Shown in pieces: positions 34,160 through 45,400 of a stretch of 64,000 nt of DNA. The stretch is taken from positions 4,690,334-4,754,333 of the forward strand of contig NC_045147.1 in NCBI RefSeq assembly GCF_008831285.2. The letters are read 5' to 3'. A program made the translations under genes and the position numbers. Positions within the stretch are counted from its first letter, which is position 1. Every line of letters begins with the position of its first letter. The notes under the pieces are model-generated. The model was not told where the DNA came from and ran no database searches. It worked only from the letters and a program-made list of their open reading frames with translations. The stretch comes from Nymphaea colorata (taxonomy: Eukaryota; Streptophyta; Magnoliopsida; Nymphaeales; Nymphaeaceae).

Positions 34160-34336
34160 CAGGGGCGGAGCTAGAAATTTTTCATGAGGTGGGCCGAATC
34201 TTTGACTAGAGTTGAAATATCATTTTTCAAAAATTTTATATAAAACAAGTGAAAGTTTTTAAAATTTATATGCAAATTTAAAAAAAAAATTGAGATGGGC
34301 CAGGGCCCATGCGGACCCTACGTTGGCTCCGCCCCA
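34160..34336. mobile_element. MITE, GGGGCGGAGC family
   Basis: Begins CAGGGGCGGAGCTAGAAATT and ends TTGGCTCCGCCCC, an inverted pair. The interior holds an A/T tract and GGGCCAGGGCCCATG. Related copies lie at 56,023-56,140, 56,168-56,386 and 57,365-57,505. No clear target duplication. Confidence 0.65.
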
Positions 34337-34681
34337 GCTCCCTTCACTATGGCACTTGATTTGCATATCTAAGGTTTCATTTGTATGTGTCATCTTTTTT
34401 CTTCTTACCCAATTTCGTTACGGATGCTCCTCCACTCTTTCATTTTATTGCTCAAATGTTTTCATATTGAGCTAGCAGATGAGCAATAAGTGTTTCTAGA
34501 TATGATTTAGTAGCATTATATTGCCTTTTGCACCAATCCATGTTTTTTGTTCTTCTCACTTGCTTGTAATCGTTGTTGCTATTTTCCCAGCCATGCGTTC
34601 ACTTTTTTCTTAATATCTTTTTGGTTTAGTTGGTTTATTGCTCAAATATTATAGAATTTTTGTTGCTTCTTAGAATGTCTT

Positions 34682-35053
34682 TAGGGGATGTTTGATGGCT
34701 TGGAACAACCTCAAAGTGGAATTGGAAAGAAAATTCATTTCAGTTTCACTTCATATTTGATAATATGTAATTTTGATTTCGGAAGTGAAAATGACTTGCT
34801 TGATGAAAGAGGAATTAGAAATCTATAATGCATGAGTCAAAGCCCACACCCCAAAGAAAGAATAAAAAAAAATTTCCAATACCAGAATCATCTTCCCATC
34901 CCCTAGTGTAGGATCATAATTCCAGAATTTTGGTTCTTTAATGAGCTTTAAGTGAATCAAAATTATTTGTTCTATAATGCAATTCCCATTTTATGAAAAA
35001 TAAGAATTTTAGTCTTAGAATTCAGTATTTCTGGTTGCATCAAACGCCCCTTA
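34682..35053. mobile_element. MITE with TAGGGGATGTTTGATG ends
   Basis: Left end TAGGGGATGTTTGATG pairs with right end CATCAAACGCCCCTTA (about 13 of 16 positions). The interior is AT-rich with GGAATTGGAAA and GGAATT words in both orientations. No coding capacity. No convincing target duplication. Confidence 0.55.
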
Positions 35054-35953
35054 CTATCTCTATTTACAACTTTTTCCATAAAGGTTCAGTTGTTAAAAGC
35101 TTATTTTATAACATGTCTTTCAATCAATGACTATTTGCAAACTGCGAGTACTTTGTACGGTTTCCTTTAGGGTTCTTGTTTTATGGTTTGTTTTTGGAAA
35201 TAGAAAAGAGTAAGTTTCACTTATTCATATATTAAATTTAAAAATCTCTTAGAATTCATCACCTGTAGTGGTTCAAGACCTGTAATATGAGCATGGGTAG
35301 AGAGAGAGAGAGAGAATGGTGAGTCTGCTTTTCAGAGAATTATGTAGTCTCCTTGATGTACCTATGAGGAAAAAAAATGATTAACATTTTGGTCATCTAC
35401 CATTAATTTATATATTTTCTTAATTATCCATTTGCTTCAAAAATAAAAAAAAATATATATATATATATATATAAATCGAACCGAAAGAACGTCCGCTTCT
35501 AAATCTGGATGGACGGTTCAGGCCAGTGACAATGGTGTGGAGAACAGCAGAAGGAGTACATAATTGCTGCTGTTCAAAAAAAAAAGAAACCCACAATGCA
35601 CGGTCCCTCTCTCTGTTGAGGAACGACGCTTTGTGTCCTACCGACATCTACGCCTCCCATGATCCAGATGTCCTTCTAGACCCTTCATCCGACGGTGTCC
35701 TGCGAATGGTTTTATTAAACGGAAACCTTCCTTCCTCGTTTTCGGAACGCCTTCTGGATTCTTCGGCGAGAGGAAGGATCGAGAACGCGGCTCCCGCTTT
35801 CTCTCGCCGTCTTCTTATTTCTCCCCCCCCCCCAAATCCCTACTTCTTCCGTCCCCAGCTTTCTGTGCGTTTCCTCCTCATCTTTCGTTTCCGCCCCACC
35901 CCCCAACGCACTCTCTCTCGTCCGCCATCGTCGTTGTGAGTTGGAGGAAAAGT
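35054..35953 (+). promoter_or_regulatory. Upstream and leader region of the AHA1 gene
   Basis: Contains a TA run (about 35,455-35,474) whose end TATATAAAT could serve as a TATA box. Downstream is a C/T-rich stretch (about 35,820-35,930) typical of plant leaders. TTCTAGACCCTTC at 35,674-35,686 is a weak heat-shock-element-like array (TTC-nn-GAC-nn-TTC). Start of transcription cannot be fixed. The 137-codon ORF at 35,526-35,939 lacks a domain and overlaps the leader. Heat regulation is inferred only. Confidence 0.4.
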
Positions 35954-37593
35954 ATGGCGAAGTACGGGGAAGGGGACAAGAGGTGGATTGTGGAGGAGAG
36001 GGTGGACGGTCAGAATGTCCACAATTGGCACTGGGCGGAGAAGGACTGCATGGAATGGTCTAAGACCTTCCTCTCCAACCTCCTGGAGGGTCTTCCCATC
36101 CTTTCCGGCGAGGGCGGTCTATGGATCAGGACCAAGAATCTCAACAAGGTCGAGGGCGAGGCCTACGTCAACATCCGCAAGGGCAAGATCATCCCCGGCT
36201 ACGAGCTCTCCGTCCAGCTCTCTTGGGAGGGTGAGGTCAAGGATTCCTCTTCTTCTGATGGCGGGGGTAACACCCTTCTCAAGGCTGACGGCCTCGTCGA
36301 CTTCCCCTACATCGCCGACGAGAACGCGGACGAGGATCCGGAGATCAAAATCAGCATCAAGGATGAGGGCGACATCGGGAGACGGATCAAGGAGGCGTTC
36401 GTCGCCACCGGCAAGCCGATCTTGCTCGAGAAGGTGAAGCAGTACGTGAACGCGATGAAAGCCGGCGGGCCGGCGAAGGACGAGCTGGAGGTGAAGTCCA
36501 AGGCCGTTAAGGCGAAGGTTCCGGCTGCAGCAGCTGCGGCGGAGAAGCCAGCGGAGGAAAAAAAGAAGCAGGCCCCAAAGAAGGAAGGTTTTCGGTCGAT
36601 TAGTTTGAGTGAAAGGTTCAATTGCAGGGCGAAGGATGTCTACGAGATACTGATGGATGAGAACAGGTGGAAAGGATTCACGCAGAGCAATGCCAGGATT
36701 AGTAAGGAGGTAGGAGGAGAATTCTCGTTGTTTGACGGCTCCATCACGGGAATAAACGTGGAGTTGCAGGACGGAAAGAGCATTGTTCAGAAGTGGAGGT
36801 TTGGCAGTTGGCCGGAGGGTATCTTCTCTATGGTAGGAACCTTTTGGCTTTTCCTCTCCATCCGTTATTATACTCTTATGCTATTCCTCGTTTAAGTTTT
36901 CCCTATTGTCTGTTAGGTGAGATTGACGTTTGAAGAACCAGAGCCTGGTTTAACGATTATTAAGCTTGTTCAGACTGACGTTCCCGAGGAAGACAGGTCA
37001 TCTTTTTTTCTTTCATTGCATTTCTTCCATTGTTATCTTATCTAACTTGGACTTATAAGAAATTTTTAACCTATGAAATAGCAGCTAAGTGACTTTCTTC
37101 TTTTCTAATGGGTAATTCATTCTTCCATTTTGGTGACGGGTCTTCTGTTTTCCACAAGAATTTGTAGTTTCGTGGGTCTTCTTTTGTCAATTATATTCTT
37201 CTTGAAGACCACGCTGTTTTTTCTTGCTGATCGATGAAACGATGATGTACCATTGTTTTTTACATTCATCTTTTACATTAAACCTTGGATGGGACTTATA
37301 CTATATGAATATTTGTAGCTGGACTTCTTATTTAGCGCTTGCTTGGTTGCTCAAATCTTATTGGCATGTTAGTTTATGTACGATGTCTAGACTTAGGGAG
37401 ATTTTGGTGCAATTCATACTTAATTCCGTTCACTTTCTCAAGTCTGTTTTCTTACCAGTCAACCACCTATAATCCCTTTTTCTTATGTTTATTTTGCAGG
37501 TATGGGAACGCTACAGTTGTTGAGAATACTGAGAGAGGATGGAGAGAGTTAATCTTTCACAAGATCCGTGCAGTTTTTGGCTTTGGAATCTGA
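35954..37593 (+). CDS. Activator of Hsp90 ATPase (AHA1-type co-chaperone)
   Basis: AHA1 binds Hsp90 in the cytosol and stimulates its ATPase cycle, helping client folding. Exons: 35,954-36,832, 36,917-36,996 and 37,500-37,593, joined across two GT-AG introns (84 and 503 bp; phases 0 and 2). Product 350 residues, the usual plant length. The N-terminal domain (about 10-165) carries NWHW (24-27) and RKGK (75-78), both hallmark motifs. A Lys/Ala-rich charged linker (about 170-212, six Ala at 191-196) leads to the START-like C-terminal AHSA1 domain (about 215-350) with WPEG (286-289) and a final FGFGI. Start chosen at MAKYGEGDKRW, as in relatives, not the in-frame ATG six codons earlier. The first 600 bp are GC-rich, unlike the surroundings. 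The intron 2 donor is GTCATC, weaker than usual. No frame damage: very probably functional. Confidence 0.93.
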
Positions 37594-39072
37594 ACATTTG
37601 GTATCTGAAGATGAGTCCATCGATTTCAAGGCTTTTAGCACTTTTGTTTCCACAATGACGAAACATGTTGTAGAATCATATTAATTTTTTTGAAGGTGGT
37701 CAACGTTTGAATATTGTTGAACATTTACTAGGCTGGATCAATGAGAAGATGCCCCTCACACAAATTTAACCTCAGTTCATTGTGTCTAAATCTTCTGATT
37801 CCTTTTGCAGAACACTTAATCAGGAAAATTGTGGAAATGTATACTTTTCTTCCTTGCTTGCTATGCTTTATTTGGTTCTGTTGCAAGTCTAGTAATCACT
37901 TTTGACTGTAAAACTTTTGTGTCTGGTCAAATAGATATGAAAGAAAGCATACGTGCATATTCTGCTATAAATGGTTGATTTGGCTAGAGTGACAATACCA
38001 CTGCTTCTGCTTCCGTAATATCTATGGCGTTGTTGTGTTATAGTAACTTTTGTTCACGGTTCTGGAAGCTTTTATCCATCATCACATTCTGGTTTCACAG
38101 ATGGTTTTAAAATTTGGAAACTGGTGTGTCAAGATAGGCGCTTTTGAACTTAGTCATATTATCACTGAATACATTCTTCAATATCCATTTGAGTTTCAGC
38201 AGAAGATTTTCATGTATGAAATATTATAATTCCTGAAATATGTTTAGATTGGAGAGTCATTCTGAATGACAATACCATTCCTATATTTTTTTTGAAGTAG
38301 CATAATGGAAATCGAACAAGACAAGCCATGGTTTAACACCAATATGTGTATGAGCTCTTACGAATGGTTCAATTCTTTTTTTACTATAATAAACACACTG
38401 CCGTATGGCCTTATATTAGTAGTGTGTTATTCTAATTTCTCCTGTAGATATCTAAAGAAAGAGATTTACCAATTTTTACCTGTTCCTTGCTACTTGCTAG
38501 GATTATTATGATTATTGAGGGGTGACTTCTGCTTTTGTTTATACTTGATATTGTGCATACGAAATGATGGTGCTAAAAGAGCACCAAAACAGTTCTTAGT
38601 TGATTTGAAGGCCTCTGTTGCATTAGTTTGCCGAAAGGTGTTGGTTCTACTAAGGTTTAGTCGATGGAAAGGCGAGAAGATTATTTTAGATTTCAGACAT
38701 TCTTATTAAAATAGCTTTTTAACTGATAAAGGGAAACGAAGTTAAGAAACTCACATGTGATTGTGTTATAAAACGTTATTTTCTCTGATTGAATTATAAA
38801 GGATTTTCTGATTTATCGAAGTCGGAAGTAGATTCATGTTGGTCAGCCGTGAGAAGATGGTCAAGACTAATTAGTTTTTGCCTGTTCAACTCGATTGTCT
38901 AAAGCAAATCAAATGTCTACATAAGTTTCACGTGCTAGGGCACAACAAATTATATATAGACTATACAGAGCTTCGTTGCAGGATGGGAAGAGATGTTTTT
39001 GTGTACGTGTGTTTGAGTTCAGACACAGGGGAACAGTTTGATTCTTTTTTTTTATAATCTCTTCTATTTAGT
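37594..39072 (+). other. AHA1 3' flank, no second gene recognised
   Basis: The 3' untranslated region starts at 37,594, but no clear AATAAA end signal was seen close by. Short ORFs (38,305-38,511, 38,515-38,709) have no domain. Little recognisable transposon sequence. Confidence 0.4.
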
Positions 39073-39275
39073 ATGGCTGCATTGACTAGTTGACCAAGTT
39101 GCCCTAGTCCCTCAATAAGGTCTACGTGACTTGCAGACAGGAATTAGTTGAGTGGAAGAGAGCTAGTAGTTGACTAGTTGGCCAACTAGTCCCTTGTGTG
39201 GACCCAGCCAACTTGGAGGCAGGGACTAGTCTGCTGATTGGCGGCTAGGGCAACTGACTAGTTGCTAGTTTAATA
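39073..39275. repeat. Fold-back with a 20-bp perfect palindrome
   Basis: GACTAGTTGGCCAACTAGTC at 39,172-39,191 is a perfect palindrome. Around it are inverted outer words: TAGTTGACCAAGTTGCCCTAG (near 39,088) and CTAGGGCAACTGACTAGTTG (near 39,245). The whole stretch could form a cruciform or hairpin and may be a small fold-back element. It is not coding. Confidence 0.7.
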
Positions 39276-41074
39276 CCCAACTTCCTAATCTTCTGTTTAG
39301 GTGCTTTTGTGTCCTTTCTTTTCCCTACTTTGTGCATTTTCCCCGTCAAGTAATGCAGACCGAATCTCTATTCAGTTGAGAGCCTTTTGTTGGAGGTGTA
39401 ACTTCCAATAAAACATACCAATTGAGAAGACTTGGTAGTTGAGATGGCCTTCTGATCAATTCCCCTCTGCCTTACATCTGCTTGCTTTTACTATGCCACC
39501 ATACTGTTCCTTTTCCTGTCCGGAGGTTGCTTGGTGGTGAATACATCTTTAGAAGTCCTCGTTGGAGTTTGGAATGATTCAGCGGTTCTTGAAGCACAGG
39601 GGATTTTCCTCTCGCTGCTTGGGCCAAACACGGAGTGGAAAGGATATCAGCAAGTTGAAATCTTAGTGGAAAGGAGATACAGTGCATATGAACTAGCTGT
39701 ATCTCCGTTATTGTAGGCTTGACCCAAAAATGAATCTTAGTGTACGTTTGTACCCTGTATGCTTCTTTTTCCCCTTGAAAGCGATGAGGGTGTGGATGGA
39801 TTTGCTATCTCTGTGCATTTGTCTCTGGCATCTTATTTTCTAAAGGAAATGTGATGGGAATTATTTACTATCTGCTATGGTTGTCCTTTTTTCTTTTAGT
39901 CGCAATTAGATACGTGCTGGTGTGAATGTACTGTAGAACAGTGCTATGGAATCAACTTTGTTGCGTATGGGCAATCGTTTACTTGCCTTTTGTGATTGTG
40001 GAGGAGTTTTTTTGCTAGTGTTCTACTTGTCTTTTACTTTAAGAGGCGTTTTGCTTTGACATCTTTAAATGCTTATTTTATTTGCTGTCCTGGGTACATG
40101 CTTGTATGCTATGCTGCTGCCTTCATTGGTGATCAGTGTTGTACATTCAACCTAAGTCTAGTCTTGGGGAAGTTGGATGTAGCATCAGTCTTTAGGAAAG
40201 TGTCAGCAGTAGAAATTTTCAGTTGCAGTTTTTACTGCATATGAAATGACGTCTTTATGGATGTTCTTTCAGCTGTTGAAACATCATTCGGTTATTACTG
40301 GTCTTAGTTTACTTTTCGCCTTTCGGATACAGGTGGTCCTAAAATTATATCGCCCTTAATTTTTCCTGATTTCATGTCGGAGATGAACTAGTGAATTGTA
40401 GCTTTCTATCTATACAATGAATTTTTTTGTTAAGCAGCTCATAAAGAGTAATGTGATCTATCAGTGCAATGTTGCAAGTATAATATGGGGACCGGGGATT
40501 ACGTTTTCTTGTCATGTGGTTGGAGTATGTTTCAGGGGAAAGAAATGCACGCCAATTTTCCATGTTAGCTTTGATTTTGAGAGCACATAATTTTTTGTAA
40601 GTAATATTTTCAGATTTTTTTTTTTAGCATGCGGAAACATGGAGCCTCACGTCCATGAAGCGAATTGCATAGCGCTGGAAGTAAGCATTTTTTTGTGCAG
40701 TACAGTTTACAACAGGAATGTTGATCTCGGGGAACGGTCGTTGTGGGATTATGACAAATATATTGCTTCCTTTTATAAGGCATTTTTGGCTTTTTGTGCT
40801 CGTCAACTGAACATGGGCACGGAGCAGGAGAAGGTAGTTGCATATATTTAGGAAGTCAAAGTAGTGGTTTCCAGTGAAAAATCCTAGATTTCAAAGGGAG
40901 AGAAGGTCTGTTAAGGTTTTCAGTGGACGGCGGAGAGGGTGCATTGGCTGCTGACGGGCGGTGCGCCTCAGTGAGAGGGGCTCTACGGGAGAATAGGCGT
41001 TAAGAGTTTTTAAGTGGAGAGGAGCCGCTGATTGGGCAATGCTCGGGGCCTTCGGGTGGCCTGTGGACGGCTCC
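39276..41074. other. No gene recognised; left flank of copia 2
   Basis: ORFs such as 39,531-39,716, 39,996-40,244 and 40,639-40,851 show no domain. From about 40,900 the sequence is GC-rich (GGACGGCGGAGAGGG). It could belong to the LINE that reappears right of copia 2, but this was not proven. Confidence 0.3.
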
Positions 41075-41287
41075 TGTTAGAGAAATTAAAAAAACTGCTT
41101 CTGTTAGAGAAATTAAAAAAAAAAACTGTTTTTCCTGGTTCCTCGTATGATTGGTTTCTTAACACAGTTACAATAACTGATGTGCAGGAAGTACTAACAC
41201 AGTTACAATAATTGATAGGAGAGAGTATGCCGAAAAACAGAAGTCTTAGACTTTAATTTCTGGACTATCTTCAGTACCCTTCTGAAC
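41075..41287 (-). repeat. 3' LTR of copia 2
   Basis: 213 bp. On the plus strand it starts TGTTAGAGAAATTAAA and ends CTTCTGAACA. Its first 27 bp are duplicated in tandem (TGTTAGAGAA at 41,075 and again at 41,102). Two CACAGTTACAATAA words lie inside. Homologous to 44,422-44,648. Confidence 0.85.
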
Positions 41288-41297
41288 ATCCCCCCAC
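41288..41297 (-). promoter_or_regulatory. Polypurine tract of copia 2
   Basis: TGTGGGGGGA on the minus strand directly precedes the 3' LTR. Confidence 0.7.
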
Positions 41298-44200
41298 AAT
41301 CTGTGCGTTGGTTCTCTTACGTATAGATTGTCTTTGAACTTTCCAAAAGTAGAAATACTTAATGGCTTTGTAAGTCCATCAGCTTGTTGTTCTTGGTATG
41401 GAATGAACTGAATTTGGATGTCACCTCTGCTAAGATAGTCTTCTTACGAAATGAAAACTGATCTCTATATGTTTTGTCCTGGCGCGCAATACTGGATTTG
41501 ATGCTAGGAAGAGTGCTCCTATGTTGTCACACCGCAAATTTGGAGCCTCTTCTAAAGAGAAACGAAGTTCTTTAATCAATGATTCTAGCCACAGTAATTT
41601 AGCTACTTCTGCCAGCGCCTTGTACTTCGCTTCTGTGCTTCACTGGAAAGAGCTACAGATTTTTGTTTTCGAAATGACAATGACACCACGTTGTCTCCAA
41701 GGGAAACAACACATCCTGAAGTTAACTTTCTATCATTTGCACAACCTGCCCAGTTGGCATCAGCGAAGGCATGTAAAACCTGTGGCTGTTTAGCGCCCTT
41801 GAAATGAAGTCCATGCGACATTGTTCCTTTCAGATATCTCAAAATTCTTTTGTTGTAGTCCAGTGATCTTCCTGTACCGAAGAGTGCCTCCTAGTAGTGA
41901 GAAGGTATCTTTGAAGGGTTGCCAGCTTTGTTAAGTTTGATTGTGGTGCTTGTTGGCGTAGGAGCTGGTTTTGCATTCTACATTTTTGCTTTCTTCAGGA
42001 GATTATGAGCATAACTATGTTGATCCAAGTAGAGATCGTCTCCTCTATAGGTGGCTTTCAATCCAAGAAAATATGACAAATGTCGTAAGTTCTTGATAGA
42101 GAATGACTTCTTTAGCTTTTGCATTAATGAATGAATAACATCCTTGGAAGTTTTGATGACAAGAATGTCGTCAACATATACTAGGACATAGAGTTGCATA
42201 GTTTTGCATTTTAAAATGAGTAACGATGCATCAGAATGAGAAATCATGAAGCCAATACGTTTTAAAAACTTTCTCAACTCGTTGTACCAGGCAGGAGGTG
42301 CTTGTATCAATCCATAGATAATCTTACCTAATTTACGGACAAAATTTGGACACATTGGATCTTCAAACCCTTGTAGCTGCTTCATAAAAACGTCTTCATC
42401 TGGTACTCCATTAAGAAATGCATTGTCAAAGTCTTGTGGTTTACGTTTGATTTTGTAAACCCAATTTGAATCAATAACATTCATGCCTTGGTGGGAAGGA
42501 ACTAGGTGCCACGTCTTGTTTCTTTCAAGAGCTTGGTATTCACATTTCATGGCTTCATGCCATTCTTGTTCTTGTAAGGTGTTTGCCAAACTTGGAGGGT
42601 CGCTATTTTTCTAGTCACTTGACCTTGTAAAGAAACCTGTCATTGACCTTGTTACCATCTGATGAATCTGATCTTGAGGTGGTAGTAATAACATTCTGAA
42701 CTCTTATCTCCTGTGAAATCAATAGAAGGATTAGTAGTGACATTTGGTGGAAAAGAAGATTGATCTATCTCATGTTTGGTCTGTTCCTGATCAGTATGCA
42801 ATTGGATTGGAACACCATGACTTGGATACTCAATGTTAGTTTGTATGACGTTGGGCTCGCTACTTCTTCTAACTTCTAATTGAGAACACAAAGGATTTGA
42901 GTTAACCAATTAACCAAGGCGATGTTCCACTCATGTAAATCTGTCTGTGAAATGTCCTTGACATCATCAAAACTCCCTGTTTTTGTTTCATAAAAATGAA
43001 CATGGCGTGATGCATAGGTGCTCCTTGTAGTCGGCTCATAACATAAGTATCCTTTGTGCTTGGTGCCATAGCCAATAAAAATACACGGTTTGGCCTTTGG
43101 CTGCATTTTATGAGTGTTGTAATCTGTGAGCACCGGATAGCATCTTGAACCGAAGGCTCTGAGCATATTATAATCCAGAGGTTTATGAAATAAAAATTCA
43201 CAAGGAGATTTTCTTCCTAGACTGAGCATCGGCAGTCTATTGACAACATAAGTTGATGTTCAAAATGTTCTCTATTGTGAACAGACTAACGGGTAAGAGA
43301 TTTTTCATCGCATGTGTACATGGAGTGCTCTGTTTAACGTGAATAATATGTGCCTGCATTCAACTTAATATCGCCAATTTGAGATGTAGTAACAAAGAAC
43401 CATTTGCTGCAAGAATACCTTCTTCTCCTTTGTATGTCTCTTTATTACTCATTTGAGAATCATCATTAGTGATGTGGGTTGTAACTCCGGTATCCAGGTG
43501 CCAAGCTTTGTCCTTGCTTTCATCAAGAGTCATAGCTGAGAAGGCTTTGTGACCTTTCTTACCATAGTATTCACACTCCACTGGACGTTGGCTGAAAGAT
43601 TTGATGTTATTATTTTCAGAAGTATAATTTTTATTGTTTACCTTGTTCTGGTCATTTAAGTAGATACGCTCTGATGACCTTCTTCCTCATCCTCCTCGAA
43701 AACCAAATCTACCACGCCCTCGCCCTCGGTTGACGACATAAGTAATGGTATTTTCACAAGTTTCTAACGACTTTGGCTCATCAGTTCCATTCGTTTCTCT
43801 TGATTATTAAGAGGTCATGGAGATCTAGAAATGTGAGAGAAGCAATAGAAGAATCTGTAGTGAGATTTGTAACAATGCTGTCATACTCTGACGAAAGACC
43901 ATTCAGTGTGATCTGCAGCAGCGAGAATATTTGATAAGGAGTTGATGCTTTCCAAATAAGTTGACATATCAGATGTTTCCTTTTTGATAAAAGAGAGTTC
44001 ATTTTTAATCATCATAAACCTCAATGGGGACTGAGATTCATAGGCTCGCTCTAGAGCCTATCCATGCTTCTCTTGTCTCGCATTGTAAAATCTGATTTAA
44101 CACAGAGTGCGAGTTGGTTGGATCGAGATCACTCTTCATATGACGGATTTGGGACTTCCTTGCCTCCATGTACAATCAACTGAGAAGGAGTTTCTTTTGA

Positions 44201-44405
44201 TCCATCAAAAAAAGATAATAGACCTTGTGAGCACATAACAACAAGTTGGCACTTCAAAGGTAATTAGTTGCCTCTGTTCAACTTCATAGAAACCAGTTCC
44301 ATTGAGCTGCTGAGCTGCTGGGTTATTGAAGACAGTGGAATGACTTAAAGAAGCCATAGTAATCAGCAAGTAGGAAGCAAAATAAAAACTGAGTCAAGAA
44401 AGTGG
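41298..44405 (-). pseudogene. Copia 2 gag-pol remnant
   Basis: Minus-strand motifs in order. Gag UBN2-like piece with LQITLNGLSSEYDSIVTNL (43,781-44,002). Knuckle CEYYGKKGHKAF and protease-type WHLDTGVTTHITND (43,360-43,581). Integrase tail SPCEFLFHKPLDYNMLRAFG and KPCIFIGYGTKHKGY (42,876-43,229). RT with EWHEAMKCEYQALERNKTWHL, DNAFLNGVPDEDVFMKQ and the catalytic VLVYVDDILV (41,978-42,589). RNase H lead-in MRYLKGTMSHGLHF, then FADANWAGC and KSVALSSEA (41,603-41,842). The integrase catalytic core between protease and tail is absent. The RT jumps from WVYKIKRK straight to DFDNAFLNG, losing the segment with KARLVAKG and the first catalytic region. Dead copy. Confidence 0.85.
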
Positions 44406-44410
44406 CAGTG

Positions 44411-44421
44411 TTCTGATACCA
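44411..44421 (-). promoter_or_regulatory. Primer binding site of copia 2
   Basis: TGGTATCAGAA next to the 5' LTR, complementary to initiator tRNA-Met. Confidence 0.85.
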
Positions 44422-44648
44422 TGCGAGAAAAATAAAAAAAAAAACAGTTTTCATGACTCCTTGTGTGACTAGTCTCTTGTGTTCAGATAGATAGCAGTAC
44501 ATGGATGGTTACACAGTTACAATAACTGATCTACAAGAAGCATTAACACAATTACAATAACTGATAGGAGAGAATATGATGAAAAAAAAAAAAAAACATT
44601 CGGAGTTACACTTTAATTTCTGGACTATCCTCAGTACCTTCTTTAACA
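44422..44648 (-). repeat. 5' LTR of copia 2
   Basis: 227 bp, homologous to 41,075-41,287. Contains an A-homopolymer near 44,582-44,596. Followed by the GCTCC duplication. Confidence 0.85.
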
Positions 44649-44653
44649 GCTCC

Positions 44654-45400
44654 ATCGGGCAGCATCTCCTGGTCAAACACCAAGCCCTCGTGGGCATCAG
44701 TGGTGGGGGGCCAGGTTGCTCAGAAGATGAAGAAGACAATGTACGCAGGGTTGTAGATGGTGGAGTATGGTCACCAGGTGCTCTTCATCCCTAAAGTTGT
44801 ACATGAGACATGAAGCGACCTACACAGCTATAGCCATTCTTGTGGGAGGCTCAACTATGGGTTTGTATGCTCAGTTCTCAAAAATCTATGGCCAGGTATA
44901 TCATTCCTTCCTTTCACTGTACTGAATTTAGGGCTTCAAACGAAGCCGATGTGAAAGACAATTTTGTCTTTTGGCTGATGGGTCGGGGGCAGGGCTTTGA
45001 TTGCAAATAGGTGGCACCCTTGAATGCCTCTAAAAAGTTGATGCCAGCAACAACACTAGAATTTGGGTACATTTCCCTGACTTGCCTGCTAAGCTCTGGA
45101 CAACTAGAGTGTTGAACCTCCTTACCAAACTCATGGGTGTGAACTTTATCGACTCAGATGCATACATGAAGGAGGTCTCCGTTGCAGTCGATAGATTGTG
45201 AAACTAAAATAAGATATCACACATCACTTTATGTATGCCTGTGAGGACAGGAAGATAAAGCCGACTGATTCTGAGGTGGATCAGGGTTTGGATGGCCAAG
45301 AATGGAAGACGATAACCATGCCCAAGTGCCGATCAAGACAATAAGAGAAAATCTCACCAGATAAAATGAAAGAAAACATATGTAAACTGTTGTAGGGTGA
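44654..45400 (+). pseudogene. LINE C ORF1 fragment (DUF4283-like)
   Basis: Near 45,050-45,190 the plus strand reads NNTRIWVHFPDLPAKLWTTR, then LLTKLMGVNFIDSDAY. This matches the 'PLWVRFPDLPAELW...LG..I.ID..T' signature of plant LINE ORF1 (DUF4283) proteins, which bind the element's RNA. Further text with DGQEWKTITMPKC (about 45,285-45,330) fits the segment just before the zinc knuckle. Stops interrupt it. It begins immediately right of copia 2, so copia 2 may have inserted into or beside this LINE. Confidence 0.55.

Larger units (their letters stand above)
41075..44648 (-). mobile_element. Copia 2: internally deleted Ty1/copia element
   Basis: Minus-strand copia element bounded by GCTCC on both sides (41,070-41,074 and 44,649-44,653), a perfect 5-bp target duplication. 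Order from high coordinates: 5' LTR (44,648-44,422), primer site (44,421-44,411), gag, zinc knuckle and protease, integrase tail, RT, RNase H, polypurine tract, 3' LTR (41,287-41,075). At 3.6 kb it is shorter than the usual 4.5-5 kb, because the integrase core and part of RT are missing. LTRs are visibly diverged. Confidence 0.9.

Noticed and set aside
34682-35053. Target-site duplication for the TAGGGGATGTTTGATG MITE
   Set aside because: The 8-bp flanks (AATGTCTT and CTATCTCT) do not match well enough to claim.
35526-35939. 137-codon ORF just upstream of AHA1
   Set aside because: No domain; overlaps the pyrimidine-rich leader and ends 14 bases before the AHA1 start codon.
35988-36437. 149-codon ORF in AHA1 exon 1, second plus frame
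   Set aside because: Arg/Ser-rich shadow of the GC-rich AHA1 coding frame.
36307-36621. 104-codon minus-strand ORF
   Set aside because: Antisense shadow of AHA1 (poly-Ala and Ser runs mirror the linker).
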